From the IMG/VR virus record IMGVR_UViG_3300027801_000175, positions 1 through 23,235 of that record: a stretch of DNA of 23,235 nucleotides. One strand, 5' to 3'. The first letter of the stretch is position 1. Each line of letters begins with the position of its first letter. Source of the DNA: a virus. Made by a program: the position numbers and the translations under genes. Positions 8,654-15,688 of this stretch are shown here, one piece after another. Under the pieces are notes generated by a model. That model did no database searches. It saw only the letters and a program-made list of their open reading frames with translations, and was not told where the DNA came from.

Positions 8654-9400
8654 TCAGAAGAAAGGACGAAAAAACTCCGCCCCAAAAGTGATACGCACAT
8701 TCACTTTTTCTCCTGACGGGGCTGATACAGTCCTGTTAAGGTCCAATTTAGGTTCACAATCACTCATTGTGTTCCTAATGAATTTGGAGTCCATAATAGG
8801 TAGCGTATTAATAAAGGTTGATATGGTTTCTCTGTTAGTATCTCCATCGATTGAAACAACATGTTTCTCTAATCGTTTAGTTATAACAGGAACGGTTACC
8901 CCTTCAGGATAACTCTCATGTAATCGTGTTAACTCATTTGTGTCACCGACATTTAGTAATTTACAAACAACACTAACTCCCGTTCTCGGTAAGTTCATTT
9001 CAAATAAACCCTGTTCATTCGGTTTAATTTTAGGTTGTAAAATATTTAATTCATCTAATTGAATAGTGGTTTCAAAATCAGAACCCGTTTTAGGGTCCTT
9101 TAATTTAAAAATATAATCACTACCAAAAGCAGTGTTTCTTAAAAAGATTAATATGGCTTCGGCATCACCATCAATTAATTCATTAATATTAAAATCAGGT
9201 TCATATATTTTATTCTTCAATAATGTCATAACCAAATTAGGATTTCCTGTCGACAGTAATATATTTTCGTCTTGAGCAGTTAAATAACCCACCTTAAGTG
9301 ATTTCTTTTTACTCGTATAAAAAATACCTTGAGAGGGTAATCGTACCACGTCATGTGGTAAATCCATATTTATTTCCCCGTATTGTTTTCCTTGGTCCAT
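8654..9400 (-). CDS. gp26/gp51-like baseplate hub assembly protein (T4_baseplate family), probable tail assembly chaperone
   Basis: The 248-aa protein shows the pattern of the T4 baseplate hub assembly family. It has LPSQGIFY near residue 22, then LKVGYLTAQDENILLS, a helical stretch with VMTLLKNKI and LIDGDAEAILIFLRNTAFG, and a beta segment with YIFKLKDPKTG. It ends FGAEFFRPFF. T4 gp26 and gp51 act as chaperones in hub assembly rather than as virion parts, and the position between tube and tape measure fits a tail assembly chaperone. The coding sequence ends inside a TTTTTTC run preceded by a GGAG, where a +1 slip would extend it into the next frame. A terminator-like hairpin lies just upstream, so it may be transcribed by read-through or from an unseen promoter. 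No Shine-Dalgarno precedes the ATG at 9400. Confidence 0.75.
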   Translation of the reverse strand: MDQGKQYGEINMDLPHDVVRLPSQGIFYTSKKKSLKVGYLTAQDENILLSTGNPNLVMTLLKNKIYEPDFNINELIDGDAEAILIFLRNTAFGSDYIFKLKDPKTGSDFETTIQLDELNILQPKIKPNEQGLFEMNLPRTGVSVVCKLLNVGDTNELTRLHESYPEGVTVPVITKRLEKHVVSIDGDTNRETISTFINTLPIMDSKFIRNTMSDCEPKLDLNRTVSAPSGEKVNVRITFGAEFFRPFF

Positions 9401-9413
9401 AATTGTCTACTCT

Positions 9414-9453
9414 TAATAAAAAAACCATAGAAGTTCAATGACCCCTATGGTTT
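9414..9453 (-). terminator. Rho-independent-type terminator after tail tube gene
   Basis: In the minus-strand direction a 9-base-pair stem AAACCATAG / CTATGGTTT (9453-9445 with 9430-9422) closes a 14-base loop. It is followed by a run of seven T in all (9424-9418), partly inside the stem. It lies between the tail tube stop at 9497 and the gp26-like start at 9400. It would lower downstream expression relative to the abundant tube protein. Confidence 0.7.
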
Positions 9454-9496
9454 ATATTATATCATTAATTCTTTTATAATCAATACTTGTTTTATA

Positions 9497-9985
9497 TTAA
9501 TAAACTAAAATACATCTATCGGGACGTAAAGTAGCCGTAATCGTAGCAAGTGCATCATCACTATAACCTAAACTATCGAAATTAACATCGGTTAAGAATG
9601 TTCCTTGTAGTATCCATTTTTCAACCGCAACTCCTGTTGGGTCTAACATCTCAAGGTCAATATCTTTCTTATATCCTGCAGCGTATCCCATACGACCTGT
9701 AACAGACTCAGCGTGTAGACGAACCCATTCCATTAATGCTTGTGATGCCGATGGTCCAATTGGGTCACGGAAAGTAACGTTTATAGTGTTCCAAGTGAAC
9801 CTACCAGCCACATATGTGGATGTATTTAAAAAGGGAATTTCTGTTGACCCGATTTGGACGTTAGGTCTTGATGTAGACTCAACATACCAAGAATTGATAC
9901 CTAGTGAAGATGGGAATGATAGAATAAACCTATTCTTTCTCTTTGGTTCATAAGGTACGGGCATTTTCATTAATAAGTCTGCCAT
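9497..9985 (-). CDS. Tail tube protein, gp19-like
   Basis: The 162-aa protein is nearly the same length as T4 gp19 (163 aa). Features of the T4 tube family include PVPYEPKRKNRFILSFP near the N-terminus, the strand INSWYVESTSRPNVQIG, WNTINVTFRDPIGPSASQ in the middle, and a C-terminal LTDVNFDSLGYSDD followed by a beta strand (ATITATLRPDRC). These polymerise as hexameric rings forming the inner tube through which DNA passes. It is followed by a strong terminator-like hairpin and preceded by a TATTTATA motif 36 bases upstream, consistent with high late expression as its own unit. Its leader lacks a Shine-Dalgarno sequence. The HAD-type gene separates it from the sheath, whereas in T4 gene 19 follows gene 18 directly. 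Confidence 0.9.
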   Translation of the reverse strand: MADLLMKMPVPYEPKRKNRFILSFPSSLGINSWYVESTSRPNVQIGSTEIPFLNTSTYVAGRFTWNTINVTFRDPIGPSASQALMEWVRLHAESVTGRMGYAAGYKKDIDLEMLDPTGVAVEKWILQGTFLTDVNFDSLGYSDDALATITATLRPDRCILVY

Positions 9986-10021
9986 AGTATTTGTGTTTTA
10001 TTTTTCTTTAGTTTATTTAGT

Positions 10022-10029
10022 TATAAATA
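10022..10029 (-). promoter_or_regulatory. Candidate late-promoter motif TATTTATA before tail tube
   Basis: The minus strand reads ATATTTATAACTAAATAAAC, with the 8-mer ending 36 bases before the ATG at 9985. The extended 18-mer TATTTATAACTAAATAAA differs at only two positions from that before the sheath gene. The rest of the gap 9986-10106 is A/T-rich with no other recognisable element. Confidence 0.5.
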
Positions 10030-10106
10030 TCTAACATAAATGTTTTTCTATTTACTTTTATTTTATTTTCAATAATATACTAGAGCATTTAAAATAATAA
10101 TTATTA

Positions 10107-10958
10107 TTAAACTTCTATTTTATCTCCTCCTTTAGTTAAATATGTTTTAACTGGCTTATCTTTATATTCCTTATCTAGAAAGGATTTAATCGTTTCTACA
10201 TTACCTGGGTCATCATCAGAGAATCCTATCGTTGGTATAAAGTTGTTTTTAATATCGTTCTTAAGAAACGCATTTTTTCCAATTCTCTTACTCATTTCCC
10301 TAACATACGTAATAAATTCTCTTAATGCCTTAACCTTACCTTCTTCAGGGTTGGAAGCCTCCCCTTCTCCGTAAGTCACAGGATAATATTTATTTAAATC
10401 TAAGTAGTCATTAATCATAATTGAAGTGTCTGACTCTTCATTTCCGTCCATATCACGATACTTCTTAAGGTTTTGTATTAAAGACTCCTTACTAATCCCG
10501 TTATGGTCGGTTACTATCATATTATAAATTGCGTCACGAAGAACGGATGGAGTATGACCTCTAGCCGTGATTATTGAAAATATTGAACCTCCATTTATAG
10601 CTTCTACAAAATCGTCCCATGATGGTCCTGGTTTTGCAATCAACGAATCAATAATAAATGACTTATCCCCCTTAACCCCGAAATTTCTATAGGAGTCACT
10701 CGCATATCCTATAATATTTTCACCCTTATATTCGAACGGTTCCTTACCAAGTACACCTCTATAGTTAGCAAAGTCTTCAGTGGACATACCTATCTCCTTA
10801 CCTTCATCAGTGGAAACTATTAACTGTGTTGGCATAATCATAATATTATCATCCCAATCAAAGGCGTAATACTTTAAATCAGGATTACCTTCAGGGTCAA
10901 ACCCTTCACATAATTGTTTTTCTTTATAAAACTCTTTTATTACCCTCTTCAAACTCAT
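10107..10958 (-). CDS. HAD-superfamily phosphatase-like protein
   Basis: The 283-aa protein carries the haloacid dehalogenase motifs in order. Motif I is YAFDWDDNIM, with D34 as the likely nucleophile and D36 as acid/base. Motif II is FSIITARGH with T131. A Lys suitable for motif III lies in the KVKALREF region. Motif IV is IGFSDDDPGN (D248-D250). All catalytic positions appear intact, so a phosphohydrolase is plausible. The substrate is unknown; T4 polynucleotide kinase carries a HAD 3'-phosphatase domain, which is one precedent among phages. The N-terminal 30 residues are a basic extension (MSLKRVIKEFYKEKQLCEG). The gene is eight bases-scale close to the upstream 47-aa gene and lies between sheath and tube, an unusual place for an enzyme. 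No Shine-Dalgarno is seen. The fold call is confident, the role is not. Confidence 0.75.
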   Translation of the reverse strand: MSLKRVIKEFYKEKQLCEGFDPEGNPDLKYYAFDWDDNIMIMPTQLIVSTDEGKEIGMSTEDFANYRGVLGKEPFEYKGENIIGYASDSYRNFGVKGDKSFIIDSLIAKPGPSWDDFVEAINGGSIFSIITARGHTPSVLRDAIYNMIVTDHNGISKESLIQNLKKYRDMDGNEESDTSIMINDYLDLNKYYPVTYGEGEASNPEEGKVKALREFITYVREMSKRIGKNAFLKNDIKNNFIPTIGFSDDDPGNVETIKSFLDKEYKDKPVKTYLTKGGDKIEV

Positions 10959-10965
10959 AACTCAT

Positions 10966-11109
10966 TTATTTTTTTTTGTTAATCTTTTCAATTAACCTTT
11001 CTAATTGTGTCTCAGAAATAACGATATTTTGAGGATTCTTAGAGAAAGACTTTCCACCAGTAGATTTAATCTCTAATGTTTCGTTAAGTGTTTTTTTATT
11101 AAATTCCAT
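10966..11109 (-). CDS. Small 47-aa protein of unknown function
   Basis: The frame encodes MEFNKKTLNETLEIKSTGG and ends NIVISETQLERLIEKINKKK. It stops seven bases before the HAD start, so the two probably form a pair. The C-terminal half is a predicted amphipathic helix of the type (I/V)-S-E-x-Q-L-x-R-L-I that I associate with short tails or heads of phage virion proteins in Bacteroidetes phages. No domain can be named. The leader is purely A-rich (AAACAAAAAAAAATG) with no Shine-Dalgarno, like its neighbours. A DNA-binding, scaffold or adaptor role would be guesswork. Confidence 0.55.
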   Translation of the reverse strand: MEFNKKTLNETLEIKSTGGKSFSKNPQNIVISETQLERLIEKINKKK

Positions 11110-11138
11110 TTTTTTTTGTTTAAAATTTTAATTGGCTA

Positions 11139-11162
11139 TGAGGGGGAAATTAATCCCCCTCA
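11139..11162 (-). terminator. GC-rich hairpin after tail sheath gene
   Basis: TGAGGGGGA at 11139-11147 pairs perfectly with TCCCCCTCA at 11154-11162 around a six-base loop, giving a 9-base-pair stem that stands out in AT-rich DNA. In the minus direction it follows the sheath stop at 11183, but only a T-poor stretch (TAGCCAATTAAAATTTT) comes after it. It may act as a leaky terminator, a 3' stabilising structure for sheath mRNA, or a 5' hairpin for the 47-aa/HAD transcript. Confidence 0.6.
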
Positions 11163-11166
11163 GTAA

Positions 11167-11174
11167 TATAAATA
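11167..11174 (-). promoter_or_regulatory. TATTTATA motif between sheath and the 47-aa/HAD pair
   Basis: The minus strand reads CTATTTATATTACTGAGG, 57 bases before the ATG at 11109 and immediately before the GC-rich hairpin. It could start a separate transcript for the 47-aa and HAD genes. It is further from its gene than the other copies, so this one is less certain. Confidence 0.3.
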
Positions 11175-11182
11175 GTCTAAGT

Positions 11183-14100
11183 TTAAATATCTTCAAATGA
11201 TGCTCCTGTCGGAGTAATCAAAAATTCAATATCTATGAATTCAAGAGCTCTTGTTGGTTTCAAGTAAATCTTACCTGTTAACGTATTTGAGTCTAAATCC
11301 TCAGGTGTATTAGAAACTGTCACTCTAAAATCAATTAAACCTCTATCTCTTCTGATACTATCTAATATTGGATTTACTGAGTCTAAGAATTCTTGTCTTA
11401 CTTGTTCGTCATTTTGTTCAAACAATAATCTTACTGCCACTGCGGAAATTAATTTACGAGCTTGTAATAACAATCTTCTAACATTTATTCTATCAAGTGC
11501 AGATTCCTTAACTTGTAACGTTTTGTTACCCCATATTACCGTACCAACATCAGAGAAGGTAGCTATTGGGTTTAATCTACCTTTATATAACGTATCTCTA
11601 TCTTCTTGTGTCAACTTTTTACGAGCTTTAATAGAGTTAACTAACCCTCTCGTATAACCTGCGGATGCAAACCATGGGAAAGCGATATTATCTGTTAACG
11701 CTAAGTTTCTAACAACCTCACCTGTTGGTGGTAGATAAATTTGTGTATTATTAACGGAGTCTCTAGTCAATATCCACGGATAGTAACTTGCGGTATAATT
11801 TGAATCAATACCCGTATCCGTTAAATTATCTACCGCTTCTTCTGGGTATATAAAATTAGTATCAAAATCACCTAATGTTGGTGTGAACATTTGATAATCA
11901 GGTGTTGTACAAATATATACCGAGTCTGACCTATCATTTTCAACCATATCAATTGCTGATTCAACAAGATTTGAGTTATTAACCATATCAATCCCTGGAG
12001 TAGTAAACACGTTAATGTTAACTGCTTCAGGATTTAAGAAGGTGTATTGTGCCCATAAGTAAGCGTAATAATCGGTATTCGCCCAAGTCAATTGGTCAGG
12101 TCCTGTTATTTGTTTAAACGCTCCCCACCCTGTCGCGGTTGGATAACTTATAGATGGTGCAGCTCCTTTTCTGAATCCAGCAGCCCCTAATTGATATCTA
12201 TCCCCATTAGTTCTATACTCTCGATATATGTCCCATCCATCAAAACCACCTTTAGGTGCCACAGTGAATTTACGCGAATTTAATCTAAAATAAGGACTAC
12301 CTTCTTGTGGTTCAGTATTAAACGACGCATCGCCAACTTCAAATGACGTTTCACCCGAAGTAGTATATCCAGCTGGTATAAGAACTACAGTTGCTCCTGA
12401 ATCCATATGGAATCCCTTAGTTAAGTAAGCCCATGGTTGTGAGTCAGTAGCAGTTGCTAAATTAACAGGGTTTTGTTTTCCTTTATATTGGAAGAAGTCA
12501 GAATCAATACCTGCTGTGTTTGAAACACCTAAGTAAGTTCTTCTAACTCTATCACCTGAACTTCTAGTTTCATTATCCGTTCCTGCTGCATTACCAAATG
12601 GTGGATTCCAAATGACCTCACCTGGTTTATCGTATTTAGTTTTATATTCTAAGAATGGTGAATTAACTCCCGAGTATTGTCTTGTTTGGTATCCACGGAA
12701 ACCACAAGGTAATGAATCGTAAGGTGCATCCTCATTCATTTCTACCATAATATATCTTGACTTCAATTCGAAATCTCCATTAGACGTACCAATTTTTTTA
12801 GCTATGAAACTATTTTGATTCATATCCATCGTACAGTTAGTGAATTTTTCTAAAACAACAGGATTAGCATCCGTATCAAAGAAATCACGTACTGCAACAT
12901 CAAATGTGCCTTGGTTAAATGATATATTAATTATTGATATTTTAATTTCTCTATTTGCAGAATTACCATCTGAAATTGTAAGGAATTTAAACATATCGTA
13001 AACTTGATTACCTCTAAGTTCCGACACTAAGTACGGAGTTTCAGGTGTCTGATATCTATCCAAATACCAACCGATACTCGTATTTGAAGTATCCTGTCTT
13101 GCACTTGGTAGAGATGTGAATGAAGTATTTAAACCTCTAATCTTACCTAAACGATAACCTGTATTTAATAGTGTGTTATATTCTTCTTCTAAAAATAATG
13201 GTACCTCACTTTTCAATTTAGAAAAATTAGATTTACCAAACACTTTAGATATATAATTTGCTTTAGATAAATTAAATGAGGTATTGAAGGTAAAAATATC
13301 TCCATCGTTAGTTTGTGCTGATACCACAAAAGACGCGAATGGGTTTGTTGTTATCGCGGAGTATGCTCCTGATGAGTCAATAACTGCGCTTGTTAAACCT
13401 GACACTTCATATACTGGTCCATCATCAGTCGTGTATGTATCAATACCTCTTGAACGTAATGTACCGACAACTACATCGTGATATTCTGTAATTGGTGTTC
13501 CTGTGTAACTAGTCACATAAATCTCTGCGGTTCCTGTATAAGTCGCACCTACTGTATTAATAAGTGTAGCTACTCCCATACCGAATCCTGTTCCGTTATA
13601 TATATTATTAGTTTCCGTAAATAACGCATAATACCATGGGTCATTAACCGACGCATTTAAAACACAATTTTCGAATGAAATATTATTAACCTCTAAAACA
13701 TTCGTATTTCCTACATAGTTAGGTGTAGCGCCCGTTACATCATTAAATGTAGTTGAACTTACTGCTCCCCAAAAATATGAAGTAGTTCCTGAAGTTGATG
13801 GACTCACAATTTCCGAATACAAATATCCGTTCATGTCTCCAAGTATGGTTGATAGACCACCAGTATATGTGGTGTATGGGTTTGTTATAACATCAGTTAT
13901 TGATGTCGGTAATGATGAGTAATCAGTAACCTGAATACTTGTCGATGTACCTGAAGTTCCTGAGAATGTAATAGTGTAAGCTGACGAAACTGAAGTTACG
14001 GTCGCTCCTGTACTATCTAAGTTACCTACAGTCGTTATAGACCATGACGGTCCTGCGTCATATCCTGATAAACCAAGTACTCTTGTTACAAACAATTGAT

Positions 14101-14365
14101 TTGATTGTTGTAAATATGACTTAGCTATGTAAGCCGCCTCGTACTTTGGTATCTGAGTATTTATGAATTTAGTTGGATTTGTACCGCCGAAGTAAGATTG
14201 GAACTCGTCATAGTTTGTGATGAAAATTGGCTCGAATGCTGGACCCGAAATTGTTTCACCTACTAAACCAAGAGTTGTTACACCCACGCTTTGCGCTACA
14301 AAACTTAAATCTCTTTCTGATGTGTAAACACCAGGAGAGACGAATACTTTGTTAGTTTGTGCCAT
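11183..14365 (-). CDS. Tail sheath protein, gp18-like, enlarged
   Basis: The 1060-aa protein begins with the conserved sheath start (VFVSPGVYTSERDLSF) and ends with the conserved sheath core. That core includes PWFASAGYTRGLVNS, LNPIATFSDVGTVIWGNKTL, INVRRLLLQARKLIS and a final LKPTRALEFIDIEF. These C-terminal elements form the handshake contacts between subunits and with the tube. T4 gp18 is 659 aa, so this protein is about 400 residues longer. The extra sequence lies roughly between residues 100 and 600 and is rich in Thr, Ser, Gly and Tyr (for example TITFSGTSGTSTSIQV), as expected for surface-exposed beta domains projecting from the sheath. It contracts on infection to drive the tube through the envelope. 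It has an upstream TATTTATA motif and a downstream hairpin, and no Shine-Dalgarno. Confidence 0.92.
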   Translation of the reverse strand: MAQTNKVFVSPGVYTSERDLSFVAQSVGVTTLGLVGETISGPAFEPIFITNYDEFQSYFGGTNPTKFINTQIPKYEAAYIAKSYLQQSNQLFVTRVLGLSGYDAGPSWSITTVGNLDSTGATVTSVSSAYTITFSGTSGTSTSIQVTDYSSLPTSITDVITNPYTTYTGGLSTILGDMNGYLYSEIVSPSTSGTTSYFWGAVSSTTFNDVTGATPNYVGNTNVLEVNNISFENCVLNASVNDPWYYALFTETNNIYNGTGFGMGVATLINTVGATYTGTAEIYVTSYTGTPITEYHDVVVGTLRSRGIDTYTTDDGPVYEVSGLTSAVIDSSGAYSAITTNPFASFVVSAQTNDGDIFTFNTSFNLSKANYISKVFGKSNFSKLKSEVPLFLEEEYNTLLNTGYRLGKIRGLNTSFTSLPSARQDTSNTSIGWYLDRYQTPETPYLVSELRGNQVYDMFKFLTISDGNSANREIKISIINISFNQGTFDVAVRDFFDTDANPVVLEKFTNCTMDMNQNSFIAKKIGTSNGDFELKSRYIMVEMNEDAPYDSLPCGFRGYQTRQYSGVNSPFLEYKTKYDKPGEVIWNPPFGNAAGTDNETRSSGDRVRRTYLGVSNTAGIDSDFFQYKGKQNPVNLATATDSQPWAYLTKGFHMDSGATVVLIPAGYTTSGETSFEVGDASFNTEPQEGSPYFRLNSRKFTVAPKGGFDGWDIYREYRTNGDRYQLGAAGFRKGAAPSISYPTATGWGAFKQITGPDQLTWANTDYYAYLWAQYTFLNPEAVNINVFTTPGIDMVNNSNLVESAIDMVENDRSDSVYICTTPDYQMFTPTLGDFDTNFIYPEEAVDNLTDTGIDSNYTASYYPWILTRDSVNNTQIYLPPTGEVVRNLALTDNIAFPWFASAGYTRGLVNSIKARKKLTQEDRDTLYKGRLNPIATFSDVGTVIWGNKTLQVKESALDRINVRRLLLQARKLISAVAVRLLFEQNDEQVRQEFLDSVNPILDSIRRDRGLIDFRVTVSNTPEDLDSNTLTGKIYLKPTRALEFIDIEFLITPTGASFEDI

Positions 14366-14394
14366 TGTGTAATTATTTTCTAATTTTATTTAAC

Positions 14395-14402
14395 TATAAA
14401 TA
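14395..14402 (-). promoter_or_regulatory. Candidate late-promoter motif TATTTATA before tail sheath
   Basis: The minus strand reads ATATTTATAGTTAAATAAAAT, with the 8-mer ending 29 bases before the ATG at 14365. The longer 18-mer is almost the same as the one before the tube gene. Confidence 0.5.
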
Positions 14403-14455
14403 TTAAGTAAAACACGAAAACACTATTACAGAATGAGGATACTTATTATAAGTAG

Positions 14456-14476
14456 GAAAAAATTCTACCTTTTTTC
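14456..14476. other. A/T hairpin in the sheath upstream region
   Basis: GAAAAAA (14456-14462) pairs with TTTTTTC (14470-14476) around a seven-base loop, and GGTAG-type repeats flank it. It lies between the divergently placed sheath gene and the small plus-strand gene at 14498. It could terminate or regulate in either direction, but stability is low. Confidence 0.3.
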
Positions 14477-14497
14477 TACCTTTAAAAAAAAACGTCT

Positions 14498-14653
14498 ATG
14501 GATAAAATAAAGAATATAAAAATCTCTCCTGAATCTCACGAGTTACTAAAGAGTTACTGTAATAAACACGGATTTAAGATATATAAGTTTTTAGAACGGT
14601 TAATTGAAGATAATTGTAAGAAAATTACTGACATATATGGCGAGGAACTATAG
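14498..14653 (+). CDS. Small ribbon-helix-helix-like protein
   Basis: The frame encodes 51 residues, MDKIKNIKISPESHELLKSY and onward through GFKIYKFLERLIEDNCK. A short strand (residues 5-10) is followed by two helices (about 11-24 and 28-41) separated by an NKHGF turn. This is the strand-helix-helix layout of Arc/MetJ-type DNA-binding proteins and antitoxin-like small phage proteins. It is encoded on the opposite strand from the surrounding tail genes and converges with the gp15-like gene, overlapping its end by six bases. No TATTTATA motif or Shine-Dalgarno precedes it, which suggests different timing, perhaps early expression. It is a candidate transcription regulator, though a structural RHH-like protein is possible. 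Confidence 0.6.
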   Translation: MDKIKNIKISPESHELLKSYCNKHGFKIYKFLERLIEDNCKKITDIYGEEL

Positions 14654-15688
14654 TAAAGTCGCCTTAGATATTAATGTTCCTGATTTAGTAATATCATCTT
14701 TTATAATCTCAATCTTAATTAAATCATTTGTCGAAACCTTAATTATATCTATATCATCACCAATGTAATTATCGTTAATATATACGGAGTAACTCGCAAT
14801 ATTCTTAGATTCTAATATCGATAAATTAACCTGATAACGATATGTTTCAGTCAGAGCACTAATTCCGGGATTAAATAAAATATTTAAATCAAAATTCTTA
14901 GGATTTGCAGGATATTTTTTAGCTCTTCGTTTAGAACTAAAGGTTTCTACTTCTAATACCGTTGAGGTTCTTGAGATTGCTGGTGACACTTCGAACTCAT
15001 CTTCATCTAGCAAGAATCCCATCATTAAAAATTCATAATTTTGAACATAGTACTTTCTCTTTTCGATTTCTAATACTGATTCGTCAGAAGAACTGTTTAA
15101 TATAATTGGAATATAATGACCCTTTATTTCCGTATATGCTTGTCTCGATGAAAATGTTTGTAATACTTTTTTATTAAAATCATTTAAGTGCCTCATTTTA
15201 CTACAGAAAATTTTAACATTATAAGTAATATCGACAGGTACTGGTTGAGGTATTTTATATATATCCATACCTTTTCTTTGACCGTCCCACGTTGGTACCT
15301 TAGCATAATAAAATTGTTTCCTATTTGGTATGGTATACTGTAATGATGGATTAGTCCCAAACTTAACATCCGGATTTCTAACTGTGGCAACAAAGGGAGG
15401 TTTAATATTTTTATCTAAATCTTGAAATTTCCACGTCTCAGTAAATTGAGCCCAATTTTGTGTGGTTATAATTAAATCTACGGTATTAATTCTTTTACCA
15501 CTTACAGAAACTTCTAAATCATTTTTAACAAACTCTAACATACCCATATCTAAATCTGCATGTAATATTGATTTAGGTAAATAAGTACCGTTTTCTTGAA
15601 TTTGTTCTAATAACTCTTCTCTTCTCTGATGTAAAATTTTATCAGGTGTTAACGGTAAATGTTTCTTTATGTTTTTAGGTAATGCCAT
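14648..15688 (-). CDS. gp15-like tail terminator / sheath stabiliser
   Basis: The 346-aa protein has a central region similar in pattern to T4 gp15. It has VPVDITYNVKIFC near residue 155, followed by a helix (NKKVLQTFSSRQ) and IKGHYIPIILN, then a basic KRKYYVQNYEF strand and MGFLLDEDEFEV. T4 gp15 caps the tail as a hexamer and joins it to the neck. The protein is longer than T4 gp15 (272 aa), with an N-terminal helical part and a C-terminal beta domain of about 90 residues (from NFDLNILFNPG) that I do not recognise. It begins on the last base of the preceding gene's stop (TAATG), indicating coupled translation. Order gp14-like, zinc protein, gp15-like, sheath follows the T4 13-14-15-18 logic. 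The assignment is moderate. Confidence 0.5.
   Translation of the reverse strand: MALPKNIKKHLPLTPDKILHQRREELLEQIQENGTYLPKSILHADLDMGMLEFVKNDLEVSVSGKRINTVDLIITTQNWAQFTETWKFQDLDKNIKPPFVATVRNPDVKFGTNPSLQYTIPNRKQFYYAKVPTWDGQRKGMDIYKIPQPVPVDITYNVKIFCSKMRHLNDFNKKVLQTFSSRQAYTEIKGHYIPIILNSSSDESVLEIEKRKYYVQNYEFLMMGFLLDEDEFEVSPAISRTSTVLEVETFSSKRRAKKYPANPKNFDLNILFNPGISALTETYRYQVNLSILESKNIASYSVYINDNYIGDDIDIIKVSTNDLIKIEIIKDDITKSGTLISKATLL

Noticed and set aside
8641-8700. Use of the ATG at 8700 as start of the small tail assembly protein
   Set aside because: That start lies inside the gp26-like gene without a ribosome binding site, while the ATG at 8640 has a GGAG four bases upstream.
8595-8912. Plus-strand open frame of 105 codons
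   Set aside because: It is antisense to the gp26-like gene, whose product has clear family features; the plus-strand product resembles nothing and has no leader signal.
10093-10108. Perfect A/T palindrome AATAATAATTATTATT at the end of the HAD gene
   Set aside because: Composed only of A and T with no loop, so weak as a terminator; expected at some frequency in DNA this AT-rich.
13284-13481. Plus-strand open frame of 65 codons opposite the sheath
   Set aside because: Antisense to well-supported sheath sequence, with no sign of its own start region.
14395-14402. Reading the upstream motif as a T4-type late promoter TATAAATA
   Set aside because: TATAAATA lies on the strand opposite to the direction of the gene in every exact case, so orientation is wrong for the T4 element.
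15193-15393. Alternative minus-strand frame inside the gp15-like gene
   Set aside because: Nested within a longer coherent protein, with no start signal.
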